Shown: positions 1-8,508, numbered from the stretch's first letter. The stretch is 64,000 bases of DNA from Hymenobacter frigidus (GCF_014640435.1 NZ_BMGY01000003.1:1-64000); one strand, 5' to 3'. Program-made: numbers and translations. The notes: generated from the sequence alone by a model not told the origin.

Positions 1-147
1 CCTATCAAGCTGATTTTAGCTCAAAACTCACCCTCACCCCTTAATTTTTAACACAGTTCATGTGAAGGGACGGAATCTAGACGAGTTCGGCGCCCATTAA
101 ACTTTATATTACCGCTAAAATTCAATTATGCAGGCACACAACTCCAC

Positions 148-1515
148 TCAACTCAAAATCCGCAGCGAGTCGGCGTGAATAAGCGGCGAGGCTTGATACC
201 GGCCTTCACGCGGGCCATTCTCCAGGTTGAGTACGCCGCGGGGGCAAGCCGTGCTGCACATGCCGCAGCCCACGCACGAGGCCCGGATGATGGGCTCGCC
301 GCGCTGGGCGTACTGCTGCACATCGATGCCCATTTCGCACACGTTGGAGCAGTTGCCGCAGGAAATGCATTGCGCGCCGTTGGTGCTGATGCGGAAGCGG
401 GAGAAGTGCTTTTGCAGCAGGCCCAGGTAGGCCGCCATGGGGCAGCCAAACCGGCACCACACCCGCGAACCCATCAGGGGGTAAAACCCAACGCCAATCA
501 CACCCGAAAAAACGGCCCCGATGGCGAAGCCGTACCCTTTGGCGGCCACGGTGCCGGCCGCGCCGAGGAGGGTGCCGCCGGTGGCAAAATGCGTCCAGAG
601 CAACGCCGTGATGATAATTATTGCGCCCAGCACGGTGTAGATAATGCGCACTTCCCAGCGCCAGGCGGTGCGGCTCTTGTCGGAGAGGTGGCGGTAGGGG
701 TCGCCGGCGGTTTCGGCCAGGCCACCGCAGCCGCACACCCAGGAGCAGTACCAGCGCTTACCCAGGAAGTAGGTGAGCACCGGCGTGGCCAACAACGACA
801 TCATGCCCCCCCAAAACACCATGAATACGCCCAGTCCGCCGTCTTTGACCAGTGCCGTGACGGTGCCCGGAAATAAGTAGTCGTATTTCAGGGGCCAGAA
901 ATAAGTGAAATAATACTCCGGTTGCTGAAAAAACTGCAGCACTCCGGGAATGAGGAAAGCAAAGCCCAGCTGAAAAAACATGACCGAAGCGGTGCGGATA
1001 AGCTGGTAGCGCGACTGCCGGTATTTCCAGAGGGCCCGGCCCCCCATTAGCAGTATCGCCAGGGTGTAAAACGTGCCGTAGAGAAACCACTGGTCGGCGG
1101 GCCTGGCGCGCAGCCACTGACTGAAGCCGTCGAGTGAGTGCACCAGGTTGTTGAGCGGGCCGAAATTACCCTGGCCGTCGTTGTTGCTGAACCAGTACAG
1201 CACCACGTAGAAACCGGTGAGCACCAGGCCGGTGACCCAGGCGATGGCTCCGCGCCCGGTGCTGTCCCGCAGCCAGAGGTTGTTTTGCTGCACCCCAGCG
1301 GGGTGCTGGCCGTATTTCAGCCAGCTCCAGGCCAGCGTGCCGGCGCTTATAAGGCCTAGCGCCAGGTAAAACCAGGTTGTCTGGCGTCCCGGGTTGGCAT
1401 CGGCCAGGGCCAGGAGCAGGGCCAGCAGGCCACCGGCTACCACGGCCAGGGTCAGCTTTTCGGCCGGGGAAGTTGCTGGCAGGGGCGGAGCGGTAAGTAC
1501 AGGGGCAGCAGTCAT
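148..1515 (-). CDS. Membrane polyferredoxin, NapH/NosR-like 4Fe-4S protein
   Basis: This 455-residue protein probably passes electrons within or across the inner membrane. About eight hydrophobic segments are visible (roughly 24-40, 48-66, 92-110, 145-160, 178-195, 228-248, 290-312, 330-350). Two Cys-rich motifs typical of NapH/NosR/CcoG-like proteins follow: CSWVCGCGG (257-265) and CRFGCP (354-359). The C-terminus has two classical 4Fe-4S motifs, CISCGNCSNVC (383-393) and CVGCGMCSTAC (414-424), each followed by the downstream Pro or Cys expected for bacterial ferredoxin pairs. The start is an ATG at 1515. It is the last gene of a leftward set with a small membrane protein and an FAD oxidoreductase, which suggests a NAD(P)H-linked membrane electron path. 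The acceptor is unknown. Family assignment is firm; the exact role is inference. Confidence 0.85.
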   Translation of the reverse strand: MTAAPVLTAPPLPATSPAEKLTLAVVAGGLLALLLALADANPGRQTTWFYLALGLISAGTLAWSWLKYGQHPAGVQQNNLWLRDSTGRGAIAWVTGLVLTGFYVVLYWFSNNDGQGNFGPLNNLVHSLDGFSQWLRARPADQWFLYGTFYTLAILLMGGRALWKYRQSRYQLIRTASVMFFQLGFAFLIPGVLQFFQQPEYYFTYFWPLKYDYLFPGTVTALVKDGGLGVFMVFWGGMMSLLATPVLTYFLGKRWYCSWVCGCGGLAETAGDPYRHLSDKSRTAWRWEVRIIYTVLGAIIIITALLWTHFATGGTLLGAAGTVAAKGYGFAIGAVFSGVIGVGFYPLMGSRVWCRFGCPMAAYLGLLQKHFSRFRISTNGAQCISCGNCSNVCEMGIDVQQYAQRGEPIIRASCVGCGMCSTACPRGVLNLENGPREGRYQASPLIHADSLRILS

Positions 1516-1593
1516 GGAAGCAGAATAGCAGGGGATTATACACTATAAATCATGCTGTACTACGTCCAGCATGACGGTCTTGGATTCCGGCTC

Positions 1594-1869
1594 CTAATGG
1601 TGGTGGTCATGGGGCTCATCGGGCTTGCCGAACAGATTAAGAAGCGAGCCACCGACGTAAAAAGCCGTCCAGCACACATACAGCCAATTGAAGCCGGTGG
1701 GGGCGTGGCCTACGGCAAAGTGCAGGATTAGGTGAGCTCCGGCGCTCATCAGCAGGCCGGTGAGGGCAATGAACTGAAAGCTGTTGAGGGCCGATGGGCG
1801 GTATAGTTTGGAGAAGTCCAAGAGGAGAGGGGGAATTATAAATGTGGAATTAAAAATTAAGAAGAACAA
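1594..1869 (-). CDS. Small two-helix membrane protein with His-rich tail
   Basis: This is a short hydrophobic protein with two predicted transmembrane segments (about residues 32-50 and 60-80) and a C-terminal tail rich in Asp and His ending DHHH. The start is uncertain. The open frame begins at a TTG (1869), whose first codons come from AT-rich spacer, and a second TTG at 1821 gives a more natural N-terminus; neither has a Shine-Dalgarno. It lies 78 nt upstream of the polyferredoxin gene on the same strand and downstream of the FAD oxidoreductase, so it is probably a small subunit or assembly factor of the same redox module. The His tail could bind a metal, but this is a guess. I do not recognise a named family. 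Confidence 0.6.
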   Translation of the reverse strand: MFFLIFNSTFIIPPLLLDFSKLYRPSALNSFQFIALTGLLMSAGAHLILHFAVGHAPTGFNWLYVCWTAFYVGGSLLNLFGKPDEPHDHHH

Positions 1870-1952
1870 ATAATGCGGCGGTCATTGAAATCTGAACAGG
1901 TTGTTGGGAACCCTGTCCAAAAGCTTTAAAGACTATTCAGGGAGTCGAAAGC

Positions 1953-2046
1953 ACGTCATGCTGAGCGCAGCCGAAGCATCTCGCCTACTTCATTGAACCG
2001 CTCATACGAAGCGGGCGAGATGCCTCGGCTACGCTCAGCATGACGT
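1953..2046. repeat. Intergenic inverted repeat, family A (GTCATGCTGAGC type)
   Basis: A 94-bp element with imperfect inverted arms beginning ACGTCATGCTGAGCGCAGCC and ending with the reverse complement (GCTCAGCATGACGT). The arms would form a long hairpin in DNA or RNA. Related copies occur at 8406-8508, 29886-29984 and 37278-37371, with a decayed one near 23366-23465. It separates the FAD oxidoreductase gene from the two downstream genes of the module. An outer flank related to CTGTTTAGAAAGTCAAGA is shared with the 29886 copy. Confidence 0.85.
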
Positions 2047-2117
2047 TCTAATTTAATCTTGACTACTTCTTAAACAGTTTTTTAAAGACTGTTTAGCGGA
2101 TTTTCAATTCTTGCTCT

Positions 2118-3452
2118 TTAATTTTTAATTGAAAACAGGCCTTTACGCTGCTTTAGTGCCACCGCCAGCGCGGGAAACTGGCGGTTGAAATCAGCCACGA
2201 CGGCCTTCTCATGCTGCGGGAAAAACTCGGGGTCAAAGTTAGCCGCGCCCAGGTGAGCGACTACCGTGCCCACCGCTGCCTGTTCCCTAATCCAGTTCTC
2301 GCACACGGCCTGGCGCAGGCGCAGGCCCAGCGCGTTGAAGCCCGTCACGGCGTGCGGCGCAGTACTACCGAAATAGATGCGCAGGGCCACCCGTCCACTG
2401 GGGTGCTCCCAGTAGAAGCTGCTGATGCCAACGGTGGGTTCGGCCGGGGCCTGGCCGTAGGTCTGGTATTCGAGGTTGAAGAACTTGGCCGAATTGAACC
2501 AGATGCCGCGCCGATACGGCATGGGCTGCCCGCAAATGCTGTGGGCCACGGTTTCGCCTTGCATCCGGCCGGTGTACCAAAGCTGCTCGATGGGTAGTTC
2601 CCCGGCGGCGGGCTGGCGGTGCTGGGCGCAGTCGCCGGCCGCGTACACGCCGGGCACGCTGGTGCGCAAGCACTCATCGACCAGGATTCCCCGGTCGGTT
2701 TCGATGGTTGACGTGTTGGCCAGCGTGAGGTTGGGCGTGACGCCTATGGCCAGCCCCACCCATTGGCAGAGGATTTCCTCGCCGGCGGTGGTCACTATGG
2801 CGCGCACGCGGCCCTGGGAGTCGCCCAGAATCTCACGTAGCTCGGTGTTGTAGCGCACGGGCACGTGGTTTTCTTTGAACTGGCGGTCTACCAGGTTGGC
2901 TTCTTCGGGGGGCAGCACCACGCTCCAGTAGCGGGCCTCGCGCACCAGCACCACGGGCTCGATGCCGCGGGTGTGCAGCATCTCGGCCAGCTCGACCCCG
3001 ATGAGGCCGCCGCCCACCACCACGCCCCGGCTGATGCCGTGGGTGTCGCGGGCCATGGCTTCCAGGTCGGGCAGGTTGTAGAGGCCCTGCACGCCGGCCA
3101 GGTGCTGGCCGGGCCAGCCGTAGCGCCGGCTTTCGGAGCCGGTGGCCAGCAGTAGCTGGTCGTAGGTGAGGGTGCTGCCGTTGCCGAGCGTTATGAGCTT
3201 TTCGGTCGTGTTGAGGATGTCGGCGGTGGCGTGCACCAGGCTCAGGCGGTTTTCATCCCAAAACCAGTCGCCGTAGGGCTTGATGTCCTGGGCGCGCAGG
3301 TGGCCCATGTACACGTACATCAGCGCGGTGCGCGCGTAGTGGTGCGCGCTTTCGCTCGATACGATGGTGATGCGGGCGGCGGGCTGCAGCCGGCGCACGG
3401 CCAGCGCACACGTAATTCCGGTGATGCCGTTGCCGATGATGACCAGGTGCAT
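2118..3452 (-). CDS. FAD/NAD(P)-dependent pyridine nucleotide-disulfide-type oxidoreductase
   Basis: This 444-residue flavoprotein has the two dinucleotide-binding motifs of the pyridine nucleotide-disulfide oxidoreductase superfamily: an N-terminal IIGNGITG (about 5-12) for FAD and VVVGGGLIGVELAE (about 143-156) for NAD(P)H. It also has the second FAD motif, VYAAGDCA, near residue 270. No redox-active CxxxxC pair is visible near the N-terminus, so it resembles the ferredoxin reductase, rubredoxin reductase and nitrite reductase flavoprotein-like group rather than a disulfide reductase. It is the first gene of a leftward set that continues, after a family A repeat, with a small membrane protein and a polyferredoxin. 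A role feeding NAD(P)H electrons to that Fe-S protein is a reasonable inference. Confidence 0.85.
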   Translation of the reverse strand: MHLVIIGNGITGITCALAVRRLQPAARITIVSSESAHHYARTALMYVYMGHLRAQDIKPYGDWFWDENRLSLVHATADILNTTEKLITLGNGSTLTYDQLLLATGSESRRYGWPGQHLAGVQGLYNLPDLEAMARDTHGISRGVVVGGGLIGVELAEMLHTRGIEPVVLVREARYWSVVLPPEEANLVDRQFKENHVPVRYNTELREILGDSQGRVRAIVTTAGEEILCQWVGLAIGVTPNLTLANTSTIETDRGILVDECLRTSVPGVYAAGDCAQHRQPAAGELPIEQLWYTGRMQGETVAHSICGQPMPYRRGIWFNSAKFFNLEYQTYGQAPAEPTVGISSFYWEHPSGRVALRIYFGSTAPHAVTGFNALGLRLRQAVCENWIREQAAVGTVVAHLGAANFDPEFFPQHEKAVVADFNRQFPALAVALKQRKGLFSIKN

Positions 3453-3521
3453 GAATCAGGAAGTAAATAAGCTAATTGTCAAATGTAGGCGGGGCCGGCA
3501 CAATCCAACGGGGCCGGGCGT

Positions 3522-3529
3522 TACGTTTG
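3522..3529 (+). promoter_or_regulatory. Candidate -7 promoter box for the DUF547 gene
   Basis: TACGTTTG matches the Bacteroidota sigma-factor -7 consensus TAnnTTTG and lies 74 nt upstream of the chosen ATG at 3603. No convincing -33 TTG is seen at standard spacing. Confidence 0.4.
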
Positions 3530-3602
3530 TGCCGGCAGGGTGCTGGTAGACTCGCCACCGCGACAGCCTTACACCGTGCCTTCATTCTATTTCGCCGTCC
3601 CA

Positions 3603-4349
3603 ATGCCACTTGTTTCTCACCTACGTCGCTTCCTGTCCTGCTATTTGCTGGCCGTGCCCGTACTGGCGCACGCCGATGTCCCACCCACGCCCAGCCTGTC
3701 GGCGGGCACCAGCACCTTCCTGGCGAAGTACGTGAATGCCGAAGGTAATGTGAACTATGCCGCTATCAAGCGCAACCCGGTCGAGCTGAAGGCGTTGCTG
3801 CGCCGCGTCGAAACCTTCAATGCCGCCGCCGCCAGGCCTGCCGAGCGCGAAGCGTTCTACCTCAACGCCTACAACCTGCTGGTTATCGGCGAAGTAGTGG
3901 CGCGCTACCCGCTGGAGTCGGTGCAAAAAGTGCCGGGCTTCTTCGATAAAAATCTGGTGAGCGTGGCTGGTGAGAAGCTGACCCTCAACGACCTCGAAGC
4001 CAAAAAGCTGCGCCAGCCCTACGCCGACCCACGCGTGCATTTTGCCCTGGTGTGCGGTGCCAAAGGCTGCCCCCGTCTCAGCCGCACGGCCTACGCCGCC
4101 ACCCAGCTCGATGCCCAGCTGACCACTCAGGCGCGCAAAGTGCTGCAAGACCCCACGTTCATCCGCGTCGACAATAAAGCGGGCAAAGTGCAGCTCTCGC
4201 AGATTTTTAAGTGGTACGAAGCCGACTTCAAGGCCAGTGGCAAAACCGGGGTGGCCTACGTCAATCAGTTCCGGGAGGGCAAAGCCATTCCGGCCACTTA
4301 TGCCGTTGATTATTACGTGTATGACTGGGCACTGAACAATCAGAAGTAG
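3603..4349 (+). CDS. Secreted DUF547 domain protein
   Basis: This 248-residue protein has a signal peptide (about 1-24, cleavage after AHA) and a DUF547 domain. The family's conserved blocks are present: AFYLNAYNLL (84-93) and the Cys/Gly block HFALVCGAKGCP (146-157), followed by the KWYEADF segment. DUF547 proteins are exported and of unknown biochemical function; the conserved His and Cys residues have led to thiol-protease-like proposals, but none is shown here. I chose the ATG at 3603 because it opens directly into the signal peptide, while an upstream in-frame start at 3540 only adds unrelated residues. A decayed duplicate of its C-terminal end lies just downstream (4416-4565). Confidence 0.85.
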   Translation: MPLVSHLRRFLSCYLLAVPVLAHADVPPTPSLSAGTSTFLAKYVNAEGNVNYAAIKRNPVELKALLRRVETFNAAAARPAEREAFYLNAYNLLVIGEVVARYPLESVQKVPGFFDKNLVSVAGEKLTLNDLEAKKLRQPYADPRVHFALVCGAKGCPRLSRTAYAATQLDAQLTTQARKVLQDPTFIRVDNKAGKVQLSQIFKWYEADFKASGKTGVAYVNQFREGKAIPATYAVDYYVYDWALNNQK

Positions 4350-4415
4350 CAGGTAAAAATTGCGGCCTTCGACGTGGCCAAAGCCGATGTGGCCGACTAA
4401 TAATATACTTGCTGC

Positions 4416-4565
4416 CTCAAGTGGTATGATGCCGATTTCAGCGCCCGCAGCAGTTCGGGGTTGATGTACGTGAACAAAATTCGCCAAGAATACTGCCCCT
4501 GCAATTGGAGCCTGAACGACCAGAAGCTCCCGCCCAGCAGCGTGGCCGCGTTGCTTTCCAAGTAA
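4416..4565 (+). pseudogene. Remnant of a DUF547 paralogue C-terminus
   Basis: In one frame this stretch reads LKWYDADFSARSSSG, LMYVNKIRQEYC and then WSLNDQK before a TAA. It matches FKWYEADFKASGKTG, AYVNQFREG and WALNNQK at the end of the intact DUF547 gene just upstream. In-frame stops lie immediately 5' (TAA at 4401), and no start or N-terminal domain remains. This points to a tandem duplication of the DUF547 gene followed by loss of most of one copy. The segment between 4350 and 4415 may hold further decayed sequence. Confidence 0.7.
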
Positions 4566-4614
4566 AGGCTGGCGCAGTGGCAGGGAACAGGCCAGCGTAA
4601 CGGAAAAGTGGGGG

Positions 4615-5091
4615 ATGCGTAAGCTTATCAACTACGTATTCTCACTCATTTTCCTCCTGACTATGATACCTGATGATATTTCCGGCAATGGCACCTCGCC
4701 CAGCGAAGGCGAGCACGCCGACATTACAGAAAATAAGGGCTTCCCAGAAAACGAGGAGCTTGAGAAGCAAAAGCAGTACAAACAGGACCAAAGCAATGGC
4801 AAGTCTTCAAACGACCCCAGCGCGGCCCGCAACACCGGGGCCAACGGCTACACCCAGCGCAACAACCAGAAAGACCAGCTCGACAACCTGCACATTGGCG
4901 GTTCCGAGAGTACCCCCCAGGGCGGCAACGACCACACCAACGCCGGGGAGCAGGCCCAGGGCCCGGGCTTTGAAGTAGAAGGCAGCTACGAGCTCGACCA
5001 CAACCTGCGCACCCGCGAACAGAAGTTTGGCGATAAGTCCCTCAGTGGCCCACCACTGGCCATTAGCGGCGAAGTGCCCACCGAGGAATAG
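4615..5091 (+). CDS. Low-complexity hydrophilic hypothetical protein
   Basis: This 158-residue protein is rich in Asn, Gln, Glu, Gly and Ser after residue 20 and has no recognisable domain; it is probably disordered. The first 17 residues are hydrophobic and could be a signal peptide or membrane anchor if the ATG at 4615 is used. An internal ATG at 4663 would give a fully soluble protein of 142 residues. It lies alone between the DUF547 remnant and a hairpin. Codon use looks like the neighbouring genes, which supports it being real, but the function is unknown. Confidence 0.55.
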   Translation: MRKLINYVFSLIFLLTMIPDDISGNGTSPSEGEHADITENKGFPENEELEKQKQYKQDQSNGKSSNDPSAARNTGANGYTQRNNQKDQLDNLHIGGSESTPQGGNDHTNAGEQAQGPGFEVEGSYELDHNLRTREQKFGDKSLSGPPLAISGEVPTEE

Positions 5092-5130
5092 CCGCTACTG
5101 CGGCAACCAGAAAGCAACCAGAACCTGGCA

Positions 5131-5175
5131 GCGGGGCCGGAGTTTGAAGCAATTTGCTTTGGACTCCAGCCCCGC
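5131..5175 (+). terminator. Hairpin after the low-complexity protein gene
   Basis: GCGGGGC and GGAGT on the left pair with ACTCC and GCCCCGC on the right, with inner AAGCAA/TTGCTT pairing. The loop and stem are almost symmetrical. There is only a weak T tract afterwards, so it may be a terminator or a decayed repeat. Confidence 0.5.
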
Positions 5176-5347
5176 TCTTGCTTTCGGAAAGTATGGGTAA
5201 CCCGGCATGGCAAGAAAAATCAGGAAGGCAATGCAGATAACGCTACAAAAGCTTAACTTGCACAACCTATTTGCTTAGGTGGCTTTTAGGAATAAATCGT
5301 TTTAGTAGCCTCTTAATTAACCCGTACCACTCCTTTATTATAATCAA

Positions 5348-6076
5348 ATGAAATCAGAAAATCTACCCGAAGTATCCGATGAGCAGTACGACCCAAACCT
5401 CGATGCGCAGGACGAAGAAGTGGCCTCGGGCGGTAACAATAAGCTGCTTTATATCCTGATAGCAGGCTTATTGGTGTTGGTAGTTGGCTACGTGGCACTC
5501 CCCAAGGGCAATGGTAACGAGGGCGGTCTGACATCGGTAACGCCGAGCTTTATGCTCGATGACGCTGCCGTGACAGCCACTTCCCCCACCGCCGCCGATA
5601 GCATTGCCGCGGGACTCAAAGCCGCTCCCGTCGCCGCCAGTGCCGACGACGAGAAAGACGAAAAAGTAGCTACCAAAATTACCGTGACCCGCCCCGTGGC
5701 TACTAGCGTCGCTCCAGTGGCGGTGGCGGTGGCCGCTCCGGCGGCGGCACCAGCTTCGGCGGCTCCCGAGCCGGCCGCCGCTGCGCCAGTGGCCGCCCCC
5801 GAACCCGCCGCTCCCACCAACGTGACGATGTCGGGTAAGATTGAGGACGAGAACGGCCGCCCCATGGTGGGTGCTACCGTGATGCTTAAAGGCAGCAACA
5901 AAGCTACCAGCACCGATGCCAACGGCAATTACAGTTTGGAAGTCCCGGCCGGCACCGACAATACGCTCATGTATGGTTACGGCGGCTACGACGACGAAGT
6001 AGTGCGCAGCCGTGGTATCCAGCCCGTGAACGTAACCCTCACGCCCCGCGTCAAAGCCGGCCGCAAGCGCCGCTAA
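5348..6076 (+). CDS. Membrane-anchored protein with carboxypeptidase regulatory-like domain
   Basis: This 242-residue protein has a short acidic cytoplasmic N-terminus, one transmembrane helix (about 32-52), a long linker very rich in Ala, Pro and Val (about 75-155) and a C-terminal carboxypeptidase-D regulatory-like beta-sandwich (about 158-230). The sandwich shows the hallmark sequence GKIEDENGRPMVGATVMLKG followed by the TSTDANGNYSL turn. The same domain is found at the N-terminus of SusC-type receptors, here carried by an inner-membrane anchor that would hold it across the periplasm. The last residues are basic (KAGRKRR). A role in envelope tethering or signalling to an outer-membrane protein is possible, but nothing in the sequence decides it. 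It stands alone and is followed by a strong terminator. Confidence 0.7.
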   Translation: MKSENLPEVSDEQYDPNLDAQDEEVASGGNNKLLYILIAGLLVLVVGYVALPKGNGNEGGLTSVTPSFMLDDAAVTATSPTAADSIAAGLKAAPVAASADDEKDEKVATKITVTRPVATSVAPVAVAVAAPAAAPASAAPEPAAAAPVAAPEPAAPTNVTMSGKIEDENGRPMVGATVMLKGSNKATSTDANGNYSLEVPAGTDNTLMYGYGGYDDEVVRSRGIQPVNVTLTPRVKAGRKRR

Positions 6077-6125
6077 TTAGTGATTAGCGGTTAGTGGTTG
6101 GCGGTAAACCGGCAGATTGCTCCGT

Positions 6126-6178
6126 TACCAGCACAAGAAAGGGCCTCCCGCATTGGGAGGCCCTTTCTTGTGCTGGTA
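6126..6178. terminator. Strong bidirectional intrinsic terminator
   Basis: A 24-bp perfect inverted repeat (TACCAGCACAAGAAAGGG... with GGCCTCCC arms around GCATT) sits between convergent genes at 5348-6076 and 6227-7699. Its stem contains A and T runs on both sides, so it can work for both strands. It is flanked by ATTAGTG/TTAGTGG-type short repeats. Confidence 0.85.
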
Positions 6179-6226
6179 TCCTGGATAACAGTCATTAATC
6201 ACTGAGCACTAACCATTAATCACTAT

Positions 6227-7699
6227 TTACGCTTTGCTGCCGAAGCGCCGGCCAAACAGGAAGTAGACCGGCAGGCCCAACGCTACCAGGCCCAAGCCCC
6301 GGCGCGAGAATTCGGCCGTGTCGGGCGCGATGAGCAGGATGACGCAGAACGCCGAAGCCAGCAAAATATAGAGGCCCGGCACCACCGGATAGCCCCAGGC
6401 GCGGTAGGGGCGCGGAGTCTCGGGCCGGGTGCGGCGCAGCACGAAAATGCCAATGATGGTGACGACGTAAAACAGGATAACGGCAAACATCACGTAATTG
6501 AGCAGCTGGCCGTAGGAGCCGCTCAGGCAGAGCAGGCAGGCCCACAGGCACTGGGCCCAGAGGGCGCGGCCGGGCACGCCAGCCCCGTTCAGGCGGGCCA
6601 GGCTCGGGAAGAATAGCCCATCCTTGGCCATGGCGAAATAGGCCCGTGAGCCGCTGAGGATGATGCCGTTGTTCGCTCCAAACGTGCTGAGCATGATGAG
6701 CACGGCCATGATGTAAGCGCCGGGCGCGCCCAGCACCGATTCGGCTACGGCCGTGGCCACCCGGTCATCGGTAGCGTACTGAATGCCGCGCCCGGCCACG
6801 GTAGTGGCTTCCGGCGAGCCGTGCAGGGGCAGCACCAGCAGGTACACCACGTTGATGAGGATGTAGAGGAGCGTGACGATGGCCGTGCCGATGGCCATGC
6901 TGCGCACCAGCGTGCGCTCCGGGTTCTGGATTTCTTCGCCCGCGAAGCCGATGTTGTTCCACGAATCGGAGGAAAACAGCGAGCCGGTCATGGCCATGCC
7001 AATGGCGATAACCAGGCCGCCGCCGCCAATGGCCAGCGGGGCGGCGCTCACGCCGGGTGCGGGGTAGCGCGTGGCGGTCCAGAGGTCGGCAAAGTTGGCC
7101 GCGATGGCGTCGTGGTTCATGCCCAGCGCCACGCCAAAGATGATGAGCAGCGCCAGGGCAATGAGCTTGGTGCTGCCCAGCACGTTCTGGATGAGCTTAC
7201 CGGTGCGCACGCCCTGCGCATTGAGCGCCGTGATGCCGATGATGAGGATGATGGCCAACAGCTGCACGCTGCTGAATTCGAAGCTGCCGGCTTTGAACAG
7301 CAGGTTCTTAACACTGAAAAACGGCACCAGCACGCCCGTAAACTTGGCGAAGGCCACGGCCACGGCCGCAATCACGCCGGTCTGAATAACGAGAAACAGC
7401 GTCCAGCCATACAGAAAGGCCGTGAGCCGCCCGAAGGCCTCGCGCAAATACACGTACTGCCCACCCACCTTGGGGAACATGCTGGCCAGCTCGCCGTAGC
7501 TGATGGCCCCGGCCATGGTGATGAATCCGGTGAGCAGCCACACCACCAGCAGCCAGCCGGCGCTGCCCACCTGCCGCGATATATCGGCCGAAACGATGAA
7601 AATACCCGAGCCAATCATGCTGCCCGTGACGAGCATAATGGCATCGAAAAGCGTGATGGCCCGTTGGAAATGGGGTTGTGAGGGTTGAGGTTCGGTCAT
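6227..7699 (-). CDS. APC superfamily amino acid permease
   Basis: This 490-residue transporter has about 12 transmembrane segments. The first helix carries the APC signature GSMIGSGIFIV, the unwound substrate-binding motif of LeuT-fold amino acid transporters. The sequence is closest in style to the LAT/SLC7-like branch (for example the FAGEEIQNPERT segment after the large loop). It would take up or exchange amino acids across the inner membrane; the substrate cannot be told. I chose ATG 7699 (MTEPQPSQ); a TTG start eight codons upstream is less likely. It is monocistronic, convergent with the upstream gene and ended by the shared terminator at 6126-6178. Confidence 0.9.
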   Translation of the reverse strand: MTEPQPSQPHFQRAITLFDAIMLVTGSMIGSGIFIVSADISRQVGSAGWLLVVWLLTGFITMAGAISYGELASMFPKVGGQYVYLREAFGRLTAFLYGWTLFLVIQTGVIAAVAVAFAKFTGVLVPFFSVKNLLFKAGSFEFSSVQLLAIILIIGITALNAQGVRTGKLIQNVLGSTKLIALALLIIFGVALGMNHDAIAANFADLWTATRYPAPGVSAAPLAIGGGGLVIAIGMAMTGSLFSSDSWNNIGFAGEEIQNPERTLVRSMAIGTAIVTLLYILINVVYLLVLPLHGSPEATTVAGRGIQYATDDRVATAVAESVLGAPGAYIMAVLIMLSTFGANNGIILSGSRAYFAMAKDGLFFPSLARLNGAGVPGRALWAQCLWACLLCLSGSYGQLLNYVMFAVILFYVVTIIGIFVLRRTRPETPRPYRAWGYPVVPGLYILLASAFCVILLIAPDTAEFSRRGLGLVALGLPVYFLFGRRFGSKA

Positions 7700-7819
7700 A
7701 TTGTAAATGGAGATTTTTGCCAAAGAAAACGCAAAGGCCCGCTACGAGAGGCGGGCCCGGGTTTCAAAGCGGAAAATCAGGTAAAAAGGGGGGCTGTGGA
7801 ATCAGGAAAACCCTGCCAG

Positions 7820-8359
7820 CTAAAACTCGCTCCGGTCATACCAGCTGCGCATGCGCCAGGGGTCGTTGCGATTTTTGCGCACCAGCACCAGCCGGGCCGT
7901 GCCCGAGCCGGAGAACCGCACGTTGTCGCGCTGCTCAATGGTGAGCAGGAACGAGCGTTCCACGCTGGCCAGCGTGTCCGACGAAATTGTGTCGGAGCTG
8001 GGCAGGTACTGTGTCCACTGCAAGTTGGTGGAGCGGGCGGCCCGAAACAGGCGGTAGGTGGTATTGGCGTCCACGTCGCGGGTCCAGGAGCGGTCCACGT
8101 TGGCGGCGAAGTCGCGGTAGGTGAAGCGAAACTTCGGGGCCAGCAGCTGCCCGTAGAGCGTGGAGTCGCGCAGTTGGTACGAAGCCCGAAACCGGTCGAA
8201 AAAGCCGCGCACGGTGACGGGGTTGCCCAGCAATTGGTTTTGGTCGGTGGGTACCTCATCGAGCGCCGGCGCGAAGGGATTGCAGGCAGGCACCGTGAGC
8301 AGCAGCCCAATGCCACCGAGCAGCACAACAGGAAATGACAGGCGCGGCGGCAGATTCAT
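7820..8359 (-). CDS. Lipoprotein of unknown function (paralogue of the next gene)
   Basis: This 179-residue protein has a lipoprotein signal with lipobox VPAC (Cys at about 26). The mature part is short, mixed alpha/beta, and ends with a strand pair plus W-R-x-x-x-W-x-D-R. It resembles the lipoprotein at 8531-9115, whose end is also a basic strand followed by W-R-I-I-A-W-R-D-Q-R. Size and layout suggest an NTF2-like cone fold, but this is inference only. The two genes probably arose by tandem duplication and are now separated by a family A inverted repeat. Confidence 0.7.
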   Translation of the reverse strand: MNLPPRLSFPVVLLGGIGLLLTVPACNPFAPALDEVPTDQNQLLGNPVTVRGFFDRFRASYQLRDSTLYGQLLAPKFRFTYRDFAANVDRSWTRDVDANTTYRLFRAARSTNLQWTQYLPSSDTISSDTLASVERSFLLTIEQRDNVRFSGSGTARLVLVRKNRNDPWRMRSWYDRSEF

Positions 8360-8405
8360 GAGGCGAAATATACGCTTCGCTTACTGAAAAATGAGAAAAA
8401 AAGGT

Positions 8406-8508
8406 TTGTCATCCTGAGCAAAGCGAAGGACCTTGTCAAGCATGAGCAGTTGGCACTAATTGCAACGTCGTAGGCGTGGCAAGCTCCTTGGCTCTGCTCA
8501 GGATGATA
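8406..8508. repeat. Intergenic inverted repeat, family A (GTCATCCTGAGC type), imperfect
   Basis: The left arm starts TGTCATCCTGAGCAAAGCGA and the right arm ends GCTCTGCTCAGGATGATAA. The arms are diverged. It lies between the two paralogous lipoprotein genes. The outer arm matches the better-kept copy at 29886-29984. Confidence 0.75.

Noticed and set aside
1..147. Possible gene at the left end of the window
   Set aside because: The sequence is AT-rich spacer with stops in all frames that I checked; it probably holds only the region downstream of the polyferredoxin gene.
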